Of a DNA stretch of 64,000 nt, positions 39,901-51,023 are shown one piece after another. A program made the position numbers and the translations under genes. Position 1 is the first letter of the stretch; every line of letters starts with the position of its first letter. The stretch spans positions 251,501 to 315,500 of the forward strand of contig JAXRKP010000317.1 of NCBI GenBank assembly GCA_037039925.1, in the 5' to 3' direction. The notes below the pieces were generated by a model. That model was not told the origin of the DNA. It saw only the letters and a list, made by a program, of their open reading frames with translations, and searched no databases. The stretch comes from Doris montereyensis (Eukaryota > Mollusca > Gastropoda > Nudibranchia > Dorididae).

Positions 39901-42900
39901 ATTGTTTGGGTTTTTTGAGGTGGGGGGGGGGTTCTTCATACATGGTAGCATCACCAGGAAAGAAGGATACTAATGAAACAATGAGAGAATGAAAAGTGTA
40001 TATAAAATAATGCCAAAGAAATGTGCAAGTACCTTTTCGGATAATTAAGTTTTATCTCCCTATCATCATGCTTATTTTATTAAAACGATTTGTCTATTAT
40101 CATTATCGTCAATACTAAGGGACCATTTAGAAGTGATTAATAAATAAAAAAATGTTTGGCCTGAGAGCTAATAAGCTAAATTTGTTTAAAAAAGTTAAAA
40201 GCTGAGTCTATGCGTTACTGTTTTATCTAAGGCCTAATCCAAAACAAAACCTATCTCTAGTACAGTCTAAAATGATTTTATGTCCCCAAAGCCATTATTT
40301 CTTCAAGTGAATGTGTTGTTTGCAAAGACATTTTTCAATCTCAGGCCAAGCATGTAACTTTCACACATGTCCCTCAACACCGCTATCCCCCCCCCCCAGA
40401 CATTCGTCTTTCTGTTATCACCTGTAGCTACTCTCCCACACGCCCCCTCAGCTCACCGGAGTGGCAAGTTGTAATCAAAAGTGTTGTTAATAATCCAACA
40501 CACCATCAAGGCTGTGATTTGATTTACATCTCTGCATCCTCCCAACAACCTCCTTAAACATCAGATTAAGCCGGCACCAGAATCAGCCTTTGTTTCTTCC
40601 ACTTCACACTGTAACTTTAAAAAATTAATTGGCCCACTACTTCAGATCTATTGCATAATCATTCTGTAAAAATAAATCAAATGCTTGTTTTCCTTTTCAA
40701 TTTTCTAATCTCTATGACAACAGTGAAAATGTTGAGATTGCTACAATTTCCGAGGATACTCACATTCTCCTTCATCTTCCATGTAGGCATAGTCAGCTTT
40801 TCTTCTCATCTTGAAGGACAGACTAAGGGCTTTAATGCGAGACTGAAAAACTTGTACTCAGAGCTTGACTTGTTTGATAAAAATCTGTGGAGATTATCCC
40901 AGATATTAAATGATTCATCAAATTTTCAGCATAACGTAAAATACTTCCCAAATCATCAAACAGGAATTCTGCTTGATGGAAACCACTGAAAGACAAAAAA
41001 TGTATTTCCTCATGAAGTCCAGCAAACATTGTCTTTGAGATTTCTTGGAAGTTATTTTCCTGCAAAAAAAATATGAATCTTAAATCAATCTTATATTCTT
41101 TTTAACAAAAAGATCTGGTCATTTTCCTTCAGTTAAAATTTGTCTGTTATAATTTGCTTTCGTTATAATTTCAGTCCTCAAACATTTTAAATTATGAAGA
41201 ATCCTCTAGCATATTGTATGCATATTTAAAATTTGATGAGGTGACACTAAGTAATGCCTGTGTTGTTACTAATCAATAGTGCTGGGCTAAATTAATACAA
41301 CTTACTCATATGATGGATCATCCCAATGCTCTTGCAACGCTTCTTCCTCCGCATCAGTCCCTCTGTGCACTACGTCAAGAGCCAGCTGCTCAATGATGGT
41401 CATCACCTTTACATCTCCTGGGGACAGACTAGAAGCAGCCTTCTTGGTCAACCTAAGTTCCTCTAAGCTCTAACATAGAATAAACGTGGCAACATTGACA
41501 ACCTCACTTGTTTTATGGGAGGTGACTCTCATTGTTTTGAGTGATTCACTTCCAGTTCAAACGACATCCAAGCTTCCTATGTTATGTATCATTGCAAATT
41601 TCCTTCCTAGGACAAATTGCATCCCTTGGGATTAAGTGTTACTGCCATTGGATACTCCAAGAATTGCACAGTTGTATGATTCTAAAACACAATACACACA
41701 CTACTAATTCAAAATAAAACATGAGACAGTCATCCTTACTACTTGTAGCTATCAAATCATTCAAATAATCTATTTTATATATAGAAAACTTATACAGCCC
41801 ACTTTGTAAGTTTCTCTGCACACATCTGAAATACTCAAGGGTTAAGAGACTGCCCTGCTTTTGACTCAAAAAATATTTCACCTACGCAGTGGCACAAGAA
41901 ACATCTTAAAGAAGCAAGCAAATCAAACATTGCAACTCAAAATTTTTTCTCTCTTTTCAAAGTCAATAGTCTGAAAAAAGAACCAAGATTGCCCATGACC
42001 AGGAAAACAGGACGGAAAACGAAAAGACAATCCTAATTCTGCACCCGTCCTGAAATTGAAACGGAAACAAAAGTCAACCCAGATTTTTGTACAGAAAAAA
42101 ACACACCCCACTAACTGTGCCCTCTCTCCATCCCAGACCTTTGCTCAAGGAAAATCATAACACAGATAGAAGTATCTCAAAACATATAGCTACGTTATGG
42201 CTCATATGTTAACGTGTATGGTGTCGCAGAATGTTTGATAAATATTGTCTTCCCTTTTGTGCTTTTCCAAGGCAGCTTGCTTTTGTTTTTTTTGTAGGAA
42301 TATTACAATTGAACTCCTTAACGTAAACAGTTTTTAAAAAATGGACAGGAAGGCTAATGTCTTTCTATTTCAAAGATTAACAGCTTACCCTCAACAATGG
42401 CATCAGTGGGCGCTGCTGGATTATACTCATCGTGTGAGACGGCCGTATGAAGTCTGCTATCAAAATAGTTAGTGCCTGCGCTTGGATCACCCTTTTCCGA
42501 GGGAAGAGACCAGGTATTTGCAACTCTTTCACTGTCGGTCGCCATGGAATATTTTTCATGTGAGGAAACGTGTGCTGCTGAACGGATAGGGGCATTCTTA
42601 CTGATTTCAAAATGTGGGTTGACCAGGGAAGAAGAATCTAAATTTCCATACAAGTCTGTATATTGATGTGGTGTGTTTAATTTTGATAAAGGAGTCTTTT
42701 GCTGATCAAAATATTCGTCTTTAATCACTTCTGTATCCTCATCGTCTGAAAAACAGTGTTCCTATCGGTGGAAATGTCAGATTCTTCTTTTTGACATCTG
42801 GCTGATTCTTTGCAAGTGAAAATGATATAGGGGTGAATGAGTGACTTGCACCATACACTGATAATGATTCCTCTCTTTCCAATTCAGACAATGTAGGACC

Positions 42901-45900
42901 ATACTCCTGTTTGATAGACATCTCAGGACTGAGGAAAATAAAATTATTTCAAAATGTTTTATCATAAATGTTCACCTGATTATGCAATAATGTTGTCACA
43001 AATTTTTATATGTTTTTGTTTATAATTTCGAAAATTTGTCCAATATACAAAAAAATGAAGTAGCCTTTTACCTCAAAATATTCACTCTTTACAGCACTGT
43101 GATTTTTCATTGTACTGGCCTCTATCACTTCTCAGAATTGTAGAATCTCTTTATCCGATTTAGGCAATGGAGACGACTTTGACAGGTCACTCAAAATTTA
43201 TCATCTCTCACAAAAACTATAATCAAACCCCCCGTAAAACTTAATAATCAACTCCAGATACATTGAAGATGTTGAAAAATTGGTATCTTTGAAGTAAAAA
43301 TGACAATGTTCAAACGAATCCCCTTAAGGAAGAAAACATGGCCCGTCAAAAATTATGTCGCACAATGGGGCATTTAGCATGCAAAATTATCTGCCCTTGT
43401 TTCAGAAACAGATAGGTGGCAAATTCTTTTGCTTGGAGCCTGAATCCCTTAGTTTATTATAGTAAAATAAGAGAGCAGTGAGTACCCCACGTCATTCTTC
43501 ATAAAAAATAATGCAATTACAAAAGCAGTATAACTACGACTACCATTCCTACTCTTGCTAACAATCCTTTTAATAATGTTAATAGTAATGATAACATCTG
43601 TGGTATAATTATTATAATTATAAGAGAAGGAAAAAGGAACAGGATACATAATGAAAATTAAAAAAAAATAAAATAATAGTAGTAACAGAACATTCAACAT
43701 ATTCCTAGTTTTATAACTTATCGACTGGCGTTTTACAAGATTAATATATCATCTATTTTCTTTGCTTGTACTGAGTTAAATTAATGCAGTCTCACATTCT
43801 ATGAAAAGTATTTTATAGGACTGCATTGAAGAAACCTGGCGATGCAAAAAAAAATTACCACAGGTAATCTCAAGAAGTCTTATCGGGATTACCTGAAACG
43901 AGATAAATGCCCCTGTAATTTTACATTTTTATGCACTTTCATAAAGTGTAATAAAGTATAAAGTCTGTTTTCAATTCTCAATTTCTCTAACAAATTATTA
44001 AATGTCTCAACTTTACGACAAGTCAAAAGGTACTCTATTTTTTTCATGTCCTTCCCCCCCCCCCCCCAACTCATTAGAAGAATATCTTCATTTAATATAA
44101 ATAGATCTAGACACAGGGAGATATAGCATATTTATGTACAAGAGATATAAAATCTCAATGATTTATTAGATTCTATGGCAACATAACAAAATAACATAGT
44201 CAGGCTTCAACAAACTAGATTTCTGAAGATTGAAAGGGTGAATACAAGCACCTAAGAATGCATATAAGTAGATCTAACATTCAGCTCTCCTGGCTGGCAA
44301 GAATAAGTAGTCAAAATGACACGCATAAGATGTCGAAGGTGCCATAGCAAGTATTTCCTCACAATTTCATGATGTACATCTAAATTAATCTAGTCATATA
44401 TGTTGATTCACTTGCTTCATCAGTGCGTACTTCCTCTGCTATCACTATACAATGAATAACAATGTTGGTAAAAAACAACTGCACAAAAGAGTTACCGCCT
44501 ATCTGGGAAATCACGCAATGCATCATGGGACAAATTGGCAGTAGGAGCTAAACGCCCCTTTGACAAAAAAATGGAGAGATACATAGATAAAACGCACTAT
44601 AATAGTGAGTAGGCATATGATATTACTGGATATGATTTCCCAATGTATGGTGATCGTGAAATAACTGACTGTTTTTCAGGTGAATTGCCTTATCCTCAAG
44701 GTCTGATATCTTAAGGTGTTAAATAATTTCCACATTCACATATTAGCGAAACTCTGCTGAAAAGCAGACAATCATAGCTAGAATTCCACATTACCTTGAT
44801 GAGCCTGGAGTCATCTCACTGTGCTCCACTCTTGATTTTAGAGACGGCAAAATTATGGCTGGTTCATTTCGTTTCACCAATTTTTTGCCCATATCAGGTT
44901 TGGAAAGCAATGCTTTTGATTTACTGAGCAGTAGCTGTTTGCTTTCAGAAGAGATGTGACTTGTTTTGGGGCGACCTAAAACGATGAGAAAAATAAGGTA
45001 AATTAAATGCTTCACTTGAAAACCATTTTTCTCCACTACTACTTAGATCTGTTGAATCAATTCATAAATGAAAGTATGAATGTTTAAATATAGTTTTCTC
45101 TGTTTACATTTTACCTTTATTGGATTATACTCATGAAAGAGAAAAAAATCTACCCTCCAAAATCATAACAATTTGTGAAACTGTTTTTACCACCTGACAC
45201 CTCTTTCTCATGGTATCTCTTGCAGTAGTTAACACGAAAATTCAACTCCAAAACAACCTTGATTAATATTGATCAGAATGCAATCTTAAAATTCTGGTCT
45301 TTGAGACTTTGTTTCATTGAAATTTACCCTGTGCACCATTGTGGTAATCTCAGGGTGAATTAAGAGAAACAGCAAGATAAAAGAGAAGTGAAAGAGTAAA
45401 AGGAAAGAAGTAGGACCTACCAGCATTGCCCACCAACCAGCCGTGAGACTGTGACACAAGGTCATTGAAACTCGCATTGTGTCTACTTCAAATATTCCTT
45501 CTTGATGTTCTGATAAATTGTATTGATTTATTAATTGCAACATGAATAAGAGATAAATAACATTATAATATTATTGTTTTTTATGGTTCTACACCAAGAA
45601 AATCCTTCATAATGAGCATGAATGAAGCTTTTCAGCTTATTTTGAAATAAGTCATTTTGACGACATATTTGGGTTAAGAAAAGATGTTAAAAGAAACATA
45701 TTTTCAGTAGTGATGCAGTATGTCGGATTGTCTGTTCCTATAAATATTTTAGGGAGGCCTAATATCATAAAGAAATTCTTCCTTAATATGCACCCCTACA
45801 GTTTGCATAAAAAGAAAGAATATGCTTCGGAAAAATGTAGATATTTACAAACAGGATAGAAACAATAAATATGACTTTTGCCCACTTGTATGTCCGACCA

Positions 45901-48123
45901 TCACAACTGACTAAGTGTAACCCATGAACTATCTTTTCTCAATTGTTTTTAGATAAGGACACTGATGCTAAATTAGTATGCAAAATTTCAGACAGAAAAA
46001 CATTCAAAGTTGATGTTTTCAGTTCTTAAAGCCCCCTTTGGTCAGAGCCTCATATAAAAAAAAAAAAAAAAGAAGACGTTTTATTACCCACACACTGGTA
46101 ATCTTAGAGTTTTTGGTAGGATTTTATCCTTTTGCCTGGAATACTCTGTAAACAGCTAAATGATCTTTAATCACAGAATTTTGTGGTCTTCACACAAGAT
46201 TTCCTTTTTTATTGTCCTTCTCTGATGGGACTAGGTGTCGATCCACCTACATGGTCGCGGGGTTGGGTTTTACTCGGAACAAAATCAAGAAAATATGTTT
46301 CAATTTGCTGGGGCTTGAGCTCACGATCATTTCGGTTGAGAGGCTGACACATTGCCTCTGGATTACTGAGACCCACCCCCCAAAAATAAAATATAAGAAA
46401 GAGAGAAAAATATACCTTTATTGTCCCCAGAAATTTTACGAAATTGATCCATGAAACTGCCATCATTGCTGAAGATGTTCGTCAAAGAGTTTTCACTGCT
46501 CTGGCTTTGTGACCTGGTAATCAAATGATAAAAGGGAAATGCTGTCTCAGTTATAATGTGAATCAAACCATTAAAAAAAAATATGACAACTTGGTTTGAG
46601 ACAATGATGTAATATGTATTCAAAATTTCAGCATTTGCACATAATCGATACACAATAAAAGAAAGGCACACTTGTCCATTTTGACATCATAGAATTAATA
46701 ATACTACAGTACAGAGGATATCAGCCCAAAACTGGCTAGGGGCCTAAATTATGCAACCTAACAGCAAACCAAGCCCAGGGAGCATGGTCATGTGCTTTGT
46801 GGGTCTATCCAGCTTTGGCATTTATTGATTGCAATGAAATCAACTCACAGATTTCTGTAGCTGACCTCTAAATATCTGAGAGGTAGTGAGCACAATGTTC
46901 GTCGGGTTCAGGGATTTTCTTGGAGTTCAAACAACCACTGCTCATTATCAAGAAGAAGATTATCTAAACTTCCATAATTGCAGCGTCCATGTAAATGAAT
47001 ATACAGTAGGGCTGCTGAAATACCCGCCGCCATAATGCCAGTTTCTCCTAAACACTCTGTGAAAGCAATCTTTTAATATAACATAAATTACCCCTCTAAA
47101 TGTCTGTATCAAAATTGAAGTCTTCAAAAATTCACCCATGTCTCTTTCCTTGATGTCTTAAGTTTCACGAAATTACCATTTTTATTGACTGGGCACGAAT
47201 CGTGATCGAGTTGGAAACAAGGTGTGAATTCTTTTTATTGCTCCCCATCTCCAATGTGCCGCATCCATTGCCTTTAGGGCTTTGTGGCAAGTGATGGTTA
47301 ACCCACCTTTACGTGTTTACGTAAGTGTTAAAGAATTTAATGGTTTCCTGATATCCTTATTTCTTGCATTCAATTTTGTGTAAAAATTGAGAAATCTTCA
47401 CAATATGCTTTTATGAGGTACATACTCAATGAATTCCCTTGGAAATTACCCCACATTTTGGGCAACCGATTTTCCCATAAATACCAGTGCCTTGATGCCC
47501 GTTTTCTCTGCTCCCCAAAACCCTGTGCATTTAGACCATAACTACTGTAATAATAAAGATTACCATCTTTCGATACAAATTTGTGACTGATGACAAAAGC
47601 AAGGCATTTTCAAGACATGTTTGTGATGGATACAAGTCAAATGAATGAGGCGTTTAGCTCATACTGCCGATCTGTCCCACGATGCATTGCACAATTTCCC
47701 AGATCGGTGGTAGCTCTTTTGCGTAGCTGTTTTTTACCAGTGCTATTCATTGTATAGTGACAGCAAAAGACGTATGTGCTGACTTTTAACACTTAAATGT
47801 TATTTACCTAAACATGTGAATCAACAGGACGCTCAAACTTTTCAATGACTGAATTTTGACAGTTACTTATGTACATACTAAAATCAAAAACCTTAACTCA
47901 AAAGCAAAAAAAAAAATCACTTCAGGTGAGTTCCTTTAGTCCTATTCATGCTTCTATTTATGACTTACTCATTTTGACTTTCAGATGAAGTGATAGTTGC
48001 TGTGCTAGTTTCACCCTCTACCTTTTGTTTATACATCCGCATGCGCTCTTCCAAAAACTGTTCATGAGCTTTCGGGTCCATCATGCCTTTAGGCATATCT
48101 TTGAAATGCTTCTTTTTGGACAT
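27942..48123 (-). CDS. SUGP1: SUGP1 splicing factor (SURP and G-patch), fourteen coding exons
   Basis: Coding exons on the minus strand: 48123-47969, 46513-46416, 44975-44795, 42928-42389, 41462-41306, 40985-40764, 39054-38910, 38226-38170, 37425-37328, 36292-36118, 34943-34846, 33129-32975, 31768-31639, 27968-27942. Every junction is GT-AG and phases agree, giving about 747 residues versus about 645 in human. Landmarks: NDGSFMDQF (exon 2); SURP-like [13 protein letters not shown] (exon 5) with [13 protein letters not shown] (exon 6); UHM-ligand-like KKRRSRWG (exon 7); YDSDEE and GTWEH (exon 10); [20 protein letters not shown] (exon 11); G-patch [16 protein letters not shown] (exon 12); [15 protein letters not shown] (exon 13); NNPRRPYY (exon 14). 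SUGP1 acts in the nucleus at branch-site recognition with SF3B1 and activates DHX15 through its G-patch. Exons 4, 6 and 7 each need two single-base restorations to stay open. ATG at 48123 is the first in the exon starting at 48131; a 5' UTR exon must lie upstream. Confidence 0.92.
28879..29347. mobile_element. Small inverted-repeat (possibly hAT-like) element in SUGP1's last intron
   Basis: A perfect 12-bp terminal inverted repeat TAGGCCTGGGCA occurs at 28879-28890 and, reversed, at 29336-29347. Both ends continue into CTCG-containing words. The sequence is unusually GC-rich for this window and CTCGAGG recurs in the right half. There is no transposase frame. The terminus resembles hAT ends, but I could not find a convincing 8-bp target duplication, so the superfamily is open. 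Confidence 0.6.
29578..31098 (-). pseudogene. piggyBac-type transposase, decayed, nested in SUGP1's last intron
   Basis: Start ATG at 31098. In order: acidic N-terminal part (SDDEEN), [95 protein letters not shown], and [14 protein letters not shown] followed by GRESKKW. These are the piggyBac (DDE_Tnp_1_7) core. The three catalytic aspartates sit in SIDKAM, YFDNF and GSVDLSD. Breaks: a lost base near 31037, a TGA after YDPLF (about 30467-30469), a small deletion after YFDNF, and a TGA after SKKW near 29821. The C-terminal cysteine-rich domain is not recognisable. A right end TTAACCC (minus reading, 31370-31376) matches the TTAA target and CCC terminus of the superfamily; the left end is unclear. 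A cut-and-paste DNA transposase; this copy is dead. Confidence 0.88.
32228..32990 (-). repeat. 47-bp minisatellite built from the SUGP1 exon 12/intron junction
   Basis: About 15 units of roughly 47 bp abut and include the 5' splice site of exon 12. On the minus strand each unit contains CCTGTCAACAAGTTAGTTTC, i.e. the last 11 coding bases, the GTTAGT donor and the start of the intron, followed by unit-specific TGCATCATTTGTTACC. Several units are exact for the donor; others carry single changes (for example ATGTCAACAAG). Minus-strand frames inside are repeat artefacts. Confidence 0.92.
33555..34015. repeat. ~140-bp tandem repeat, about three units, SUGP1 intron 11
   Basis: The block CGGTCATCATAG, then AATAAGTTATGATAAATTTA, CTCTGCCCTT, TTTATTRACAATCA and GTACAAATAAAGTGG recurs at about 33559, 33712 and 33848, with decreasing similarity in the last unit. 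It occupies the same intron as the (downstream) splice-junction minisatellite flank. Confidence 0.7.
34425..34555. repeat. Short tandem repeat with CTATATATAGGG core
   Basis: Three units of about 50-60 bp, each with TATAGGGYCGTGGC or similar, and a CTTTTCCTGGTC-type segment. No coding potential. Confidence 0.6.
35052..35165 (+). repeat. Dispersed ~130-bp repeat family, copy 3
   Basis: CATTGAAATTTACCTGTCC at the left, CAGGGTGAATTAAGAGGAAA in the middle, GGAAAGAAGTGGGACAC at the right. It sits in SUGP1 intron 10. Confidence 0.75.
36932..37218 (+). mobile_element. tRNA-derived SINE, copy 6, in SUGP1 intron 9
   Basis: The head TGTGGCCGAGTGGTTAGTC preserves an excellent A box, and TTTTCAAATCC is the degenerate B box. 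The body has TTTCCCTACTCAACCCTAATG and AGGTGATTATTATCAC, and the tail is TTAAGGAACTTTAC. It lies antisense to SUGP1. Confidence 0.82.
38385..38470 (+). repeat. Dispersed ~130-bp repeat family, copy 4 (partial)
   Basis: Only the right half is kept: CAGCAAGATGACAGATAAGT, then GGAAAGAAGTAGGATAGGAC and ATACCAGTAGTACCCAACAA. SUGP1 intron 7. Confidence 0.65.
39212..39240. repeat. (TTA)n microsatellite in SUGP1 intron 6
   Basis: About nine TTA units next to further ATT-rich sequence. The rest of intron 6 (39055-40763) shows nothing I recognise. Confidence 0.9.
44400..44556 (-). repeat. Inverted-repeat partner 1, SUGP1 intron 3
   Basis: The reverse complement begins GGCGTTTAGCTCCTACTGCC and runs through ATGATGCATTGCGTGATTTC, TTCATTGTATAGTGATAGCA and GTGAATCAACA. 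It aligns along its length with 47648-47831, which is in the opposite orientation. The surrounding intron (42929-44794) is otherwise AT-rich without a recognised feature. Confidence 0.8.
45305..45450 (+). repeat. Dispersed ~130-bp repeat family, copy 5
   Basis: CATTGAAATTTACCCTGTGC at the left, CAGGGTGAATTAAGAGAAAC in the middle, GGAAAGAAGTAGGACCTACC and CCACCAACCAGCC at the right. The most complete copy. SUGP1 intron 2. Confidence 0.78.
46205..46385 (-). repeat. Possible second SINE-like repeat in SUGP1 intron 2
   Basis: The minus strand reads GCCTCTCAACCGAAATGATC and then GTGAGCTCAAGCCCC, which could be worn A/B-box-like words. The segment is more GC-rich than its surroundings. Only one copy is seen in this window, so the call is weak. 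Confidence 0.3.
47004..47547. mobile_element. TA-flanked DNA transposon, relative of the 6237-7072 element
   Basis: Ends are CAGTAGGGCTGCTGAAATAC and, reverse complemented, CAGTAGTTATGGTCTAAATG, flanked by TA at 47002-47003 and 47548-47549. The interior contains GAGTTGGAAACAAGGTGTGA followed by TTTTTATTGCTCCCC, which aligns in reverse with TTCACACCTTGTTCCTCGAT of the element at 6.2-7.1 kb. Non-autonomous, 544 bp, in SUGP1 intron 1. Confidence 0.75.
47648..47831 (+). repeat. Inverted-repeat partner 2, SUGP1 intron 1
   Basis: Runs GGCGTTTAGCTCATACTGCC, CACGATGCATTGCACAATTT, TTCATTGTATAGTGACAGCA to GTGAATCAACAGG. It pairs with 44400-44556 in the opposite orientation; SUGP1 exons 2 and 3 lie between the two arms. 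Confidence 0.8.
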
Positions 48124-48131
48124 GTTTGTTC

Positions 48132-50540
48132 CTGTGATAAACATAAAAAGAAGAGAGAAATGTTCTTTAAAATTAAAGACGCAACCAAAACAAGTTACAA
48201 AAAACAAATATTTCTCTTTCCAGCACAATGGTCTCTGTCTAAAAGAACATGTCAGCTTTAGAAGCCATTTTTGTATTAAAAAAAAACAACAGATTTCCCC
48301 ATCTTTAGATGGACCACTTTGAAATATTTTAATCCAGCTTACACTTACAGGCCAGTGTTCCTCTCATTGGAAGGCAAAATAATCTGCCAATCTCAATACA
48401 ATAAAACGAAAATTCAAATTCAGATCAGCAATGCTGCATTTATCTTTATCTGGAATCAAAGGCGGTGGGTGATGGCGTATGGTGGAGACATTTATTTAAA
48501 AAGTTTGCCGACGTACACGATAGAACAGCTTCAGGATTAAGTGCTGTTTCAATCAATGAGCTGAACGCTATTGGTGGACATGATATAAAAGAAAAGATAA
48601 TTGCCCAAACGTATCCTGGGCGGCAGTAATGGTATTCAGGCCATTTTATTCATGTGGCTAAATGATGATCAGGGGATCAAACCTTAAGAAAGATACAGTT
48701 CAGATATTTTTAAAGAATGGCTAGAACAGGACTCACTTGGTCGGGGCAAACATTTAGAGGTAATGGATTTTAGCTCGTCGGATCGTTTAGAGGAAGAGGA
48801 AAAATTAAGCAAAACCTGAAATATTTACAAAAGTCTCACTCATGGTATGCCGACTGTCAAAATTCTAAGTACTCAATTTGCTGGGTGTGCATAACAAAAC
48901 AATGAATAAAATGAGCATACATGTGGACATGTTTCCACCGATCGCAAAAGAGAGAGAGGGGGAGCTATGTTAATGAAATCTAATCACACCACTTCCGCCT
49001 TCATCACTTGCCATAGAAGAACTAAAGACAGTAAACAGAGACAGACTGCAGAGTAACATTAGAGTTCAAGGGGCATTATAGATCATTATCTATTATACTA
49101 CATTATAATAATGTGTAACATATATGTAGTATGTAGGGCTATTGCATTTTTAAAACGTGGAGTAAGGGAATTTGAAATACTGGTGTGGGAGAAAACATAA
49201 AAGAGGCATTCAATGGTGATAGTGATACAAGTAGTAATGCTATTTGCAAGAAAAATCATTGGGTCTTTTGGCCACTTTAGCCATAGGAACCAAACGCCCC
49301 TGTCTGGTACATATCATGGCGTTGTAGGCCTAGAATCATGCTAGTGTCAAGCTCTTTGACATTGACAGCAGACGCCCACTAGAAGAAGACCTATGCTTTG
49401 CAGTGGTACACAACAATTGCAGACTGGTCGCCTTCATTGAAACACTTGATCAGACCAAAGGCATCGCCATCCAATGTGAACTCAAAGTAGAAGCGTGTTT
49501 TTAATGACAAAGGGGTGATGATAGTCTGGATTGATACCGAATTAGAAAGGAATGTTGTTTGATGTAGTGGCTACCTTAGCTCTACTATACCTAGTTTTGT
49601 GATCAGTAGGAAAGGAGGAATGAAGCATTAAAGAATTGAATAAGTACAGCTTCATTCTGTCTTCCCTTATTTTTATGTCCTCCCTCCTTCTGCGAGTCTG
49701 AACATTAGGCGTAAAAGGGGATTATATTGACAAATCTATTTTGTTCTGTTTTTACCCCCAGGTGCCTCTAGCTCCAGAAAGAGATCTTAAGCTATCACAA
49801 TCCTTGATTGAAGGCTGACCGAACCCCTCCCTACCCACTACCCAATAAACATTAACAATCCCTCTTCCAAATTATTCCAATGTCCTACATGCACTGAGGT
49901 TTTTTTTTACCTCTACAGGGTATTGAAGCATGCTCTTATGTTCCCGATTTTGCGGTACATATAGGCGAGATCTAGATATATTAGATTTGCATCATCTGGC
50001 CTCTGCCTCTATTCACTTTAATTAATTTAAAAAAAACACTCTTAGGATGTGATCTGGAACCCTGGACAGTCAGGACAGTACTAGAATATACTGACTAGAG
50101 TATACACAATAGACGATCTAGATCTAGATCTCTAGATCTAATCATGTTTAATGAATGTCATATTTTTCACTTTTAAAAGTACAGAAATGAGACTTGAAAT
50201 TAAATCATAACCAACAAGGCTAGAGCGCTAGATCCAGATCTAGGTACCTTGGGATTCCTCGATCTAGAGCTAGTCTAGGTTTCTTTAGATTCTAGGCCTA
50301 ATGGTGTCTTGCATGGCAATGCTCTTAGCTACACTTTAGTTCTAGATCTAGATCTAGTGATCTAGTTCACTCTCGCAGTCAACAGTCAAAGGCAGGCTGG
50401 AATAAGGAATCAATCAACCTCTCAAAAGCCGATTTCCGTAAAATTACGGTGTAAAATCAAATTAGAGACCCCAATGCACCTGTCGCAGAAGAACAAAACA
50501 AGAGTTACACTCAGCACGTCGGCGTCGCCTCTCTTTAAAC
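48132..50540. promoter_or_regulatory. Divergent intergenic region between SUGP1 and CCDC51
   Basis: The minus-strand SUGP1 coding start (48123) and plus-strand CCDC51 start (50541) point away from each other. The SUGP1 exon carrying the ATG begins with an acceptor at 48132-48133, so its 5' UTR exon and promoter must lie in or beyond this interval, possibly in a promoter shared with CCDC51 near 50.4-50.5 kb, which is the most GC-rich part. I see no TATA box at a convincing place. A cluster of CTAGATCTAG words fills 50110-50365. Elsewhere in the interval I see nothing coding. Confidence 0.45.
50110..50365. repeat. Cluster of CTAGATCTAG palindromic words
   Basis: GATCTAGATCTAGATCTCTA at about 50115, CTAGATCCAGATCTAGG at about 50229, CGATCTAGAGCTAG at about 50260 and TCTAGATCTAGATCTAGTGA at about 50341. 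The same words appear singly throughout the window but are densest here, 180-430 bp upstream of the CCDC51 start codon. Confidence 0.7.
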
Positions 50541-50975
50541 ATGGCGGCGCCCTTACGCAGAGAGTTTTGGCACTCGCAAAAGCTCAACAGAATCATTGCA
50601 AAACATAATAATGGTAACCTTACACGACTGTTTTCATCAGATGTTGCCAACAAGCAGAATGAGCAAACATCATTTATTCCAAGAAGTCAGTCAACAAACA
50701 CAGATACTTTACCGGCTATTAATGGCCGCCTGAGTCACTTCATGCAGGTGTACGAAGACTTTGTGGGCCTGACTGAGGTCAAGCATGCCCAGACCAAAGT
50801 GGTCGACGTAAGTTGGTTCTCAATTTGCTGGGTGACTTAATGTTTATGTATTCAAATAGAATGACGAGCCTGTGTAATGCCTAGTATTAATATTGGAATA
50901 TCAAGCACCCTGACATCTGAGAATAGGGAGCCGTTCCCCCCCCCCTTGAATTTATTATTAGAATTTATATTATAG

Positions 50976-51023
<48 letters not shown>

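Noticed and set aside
49340..49510. Possible fossil coding segment on the plus strand
   Set aside because: A readable stretch exists but there are no splice sites, no recognisable motif and no neighbouring exons.
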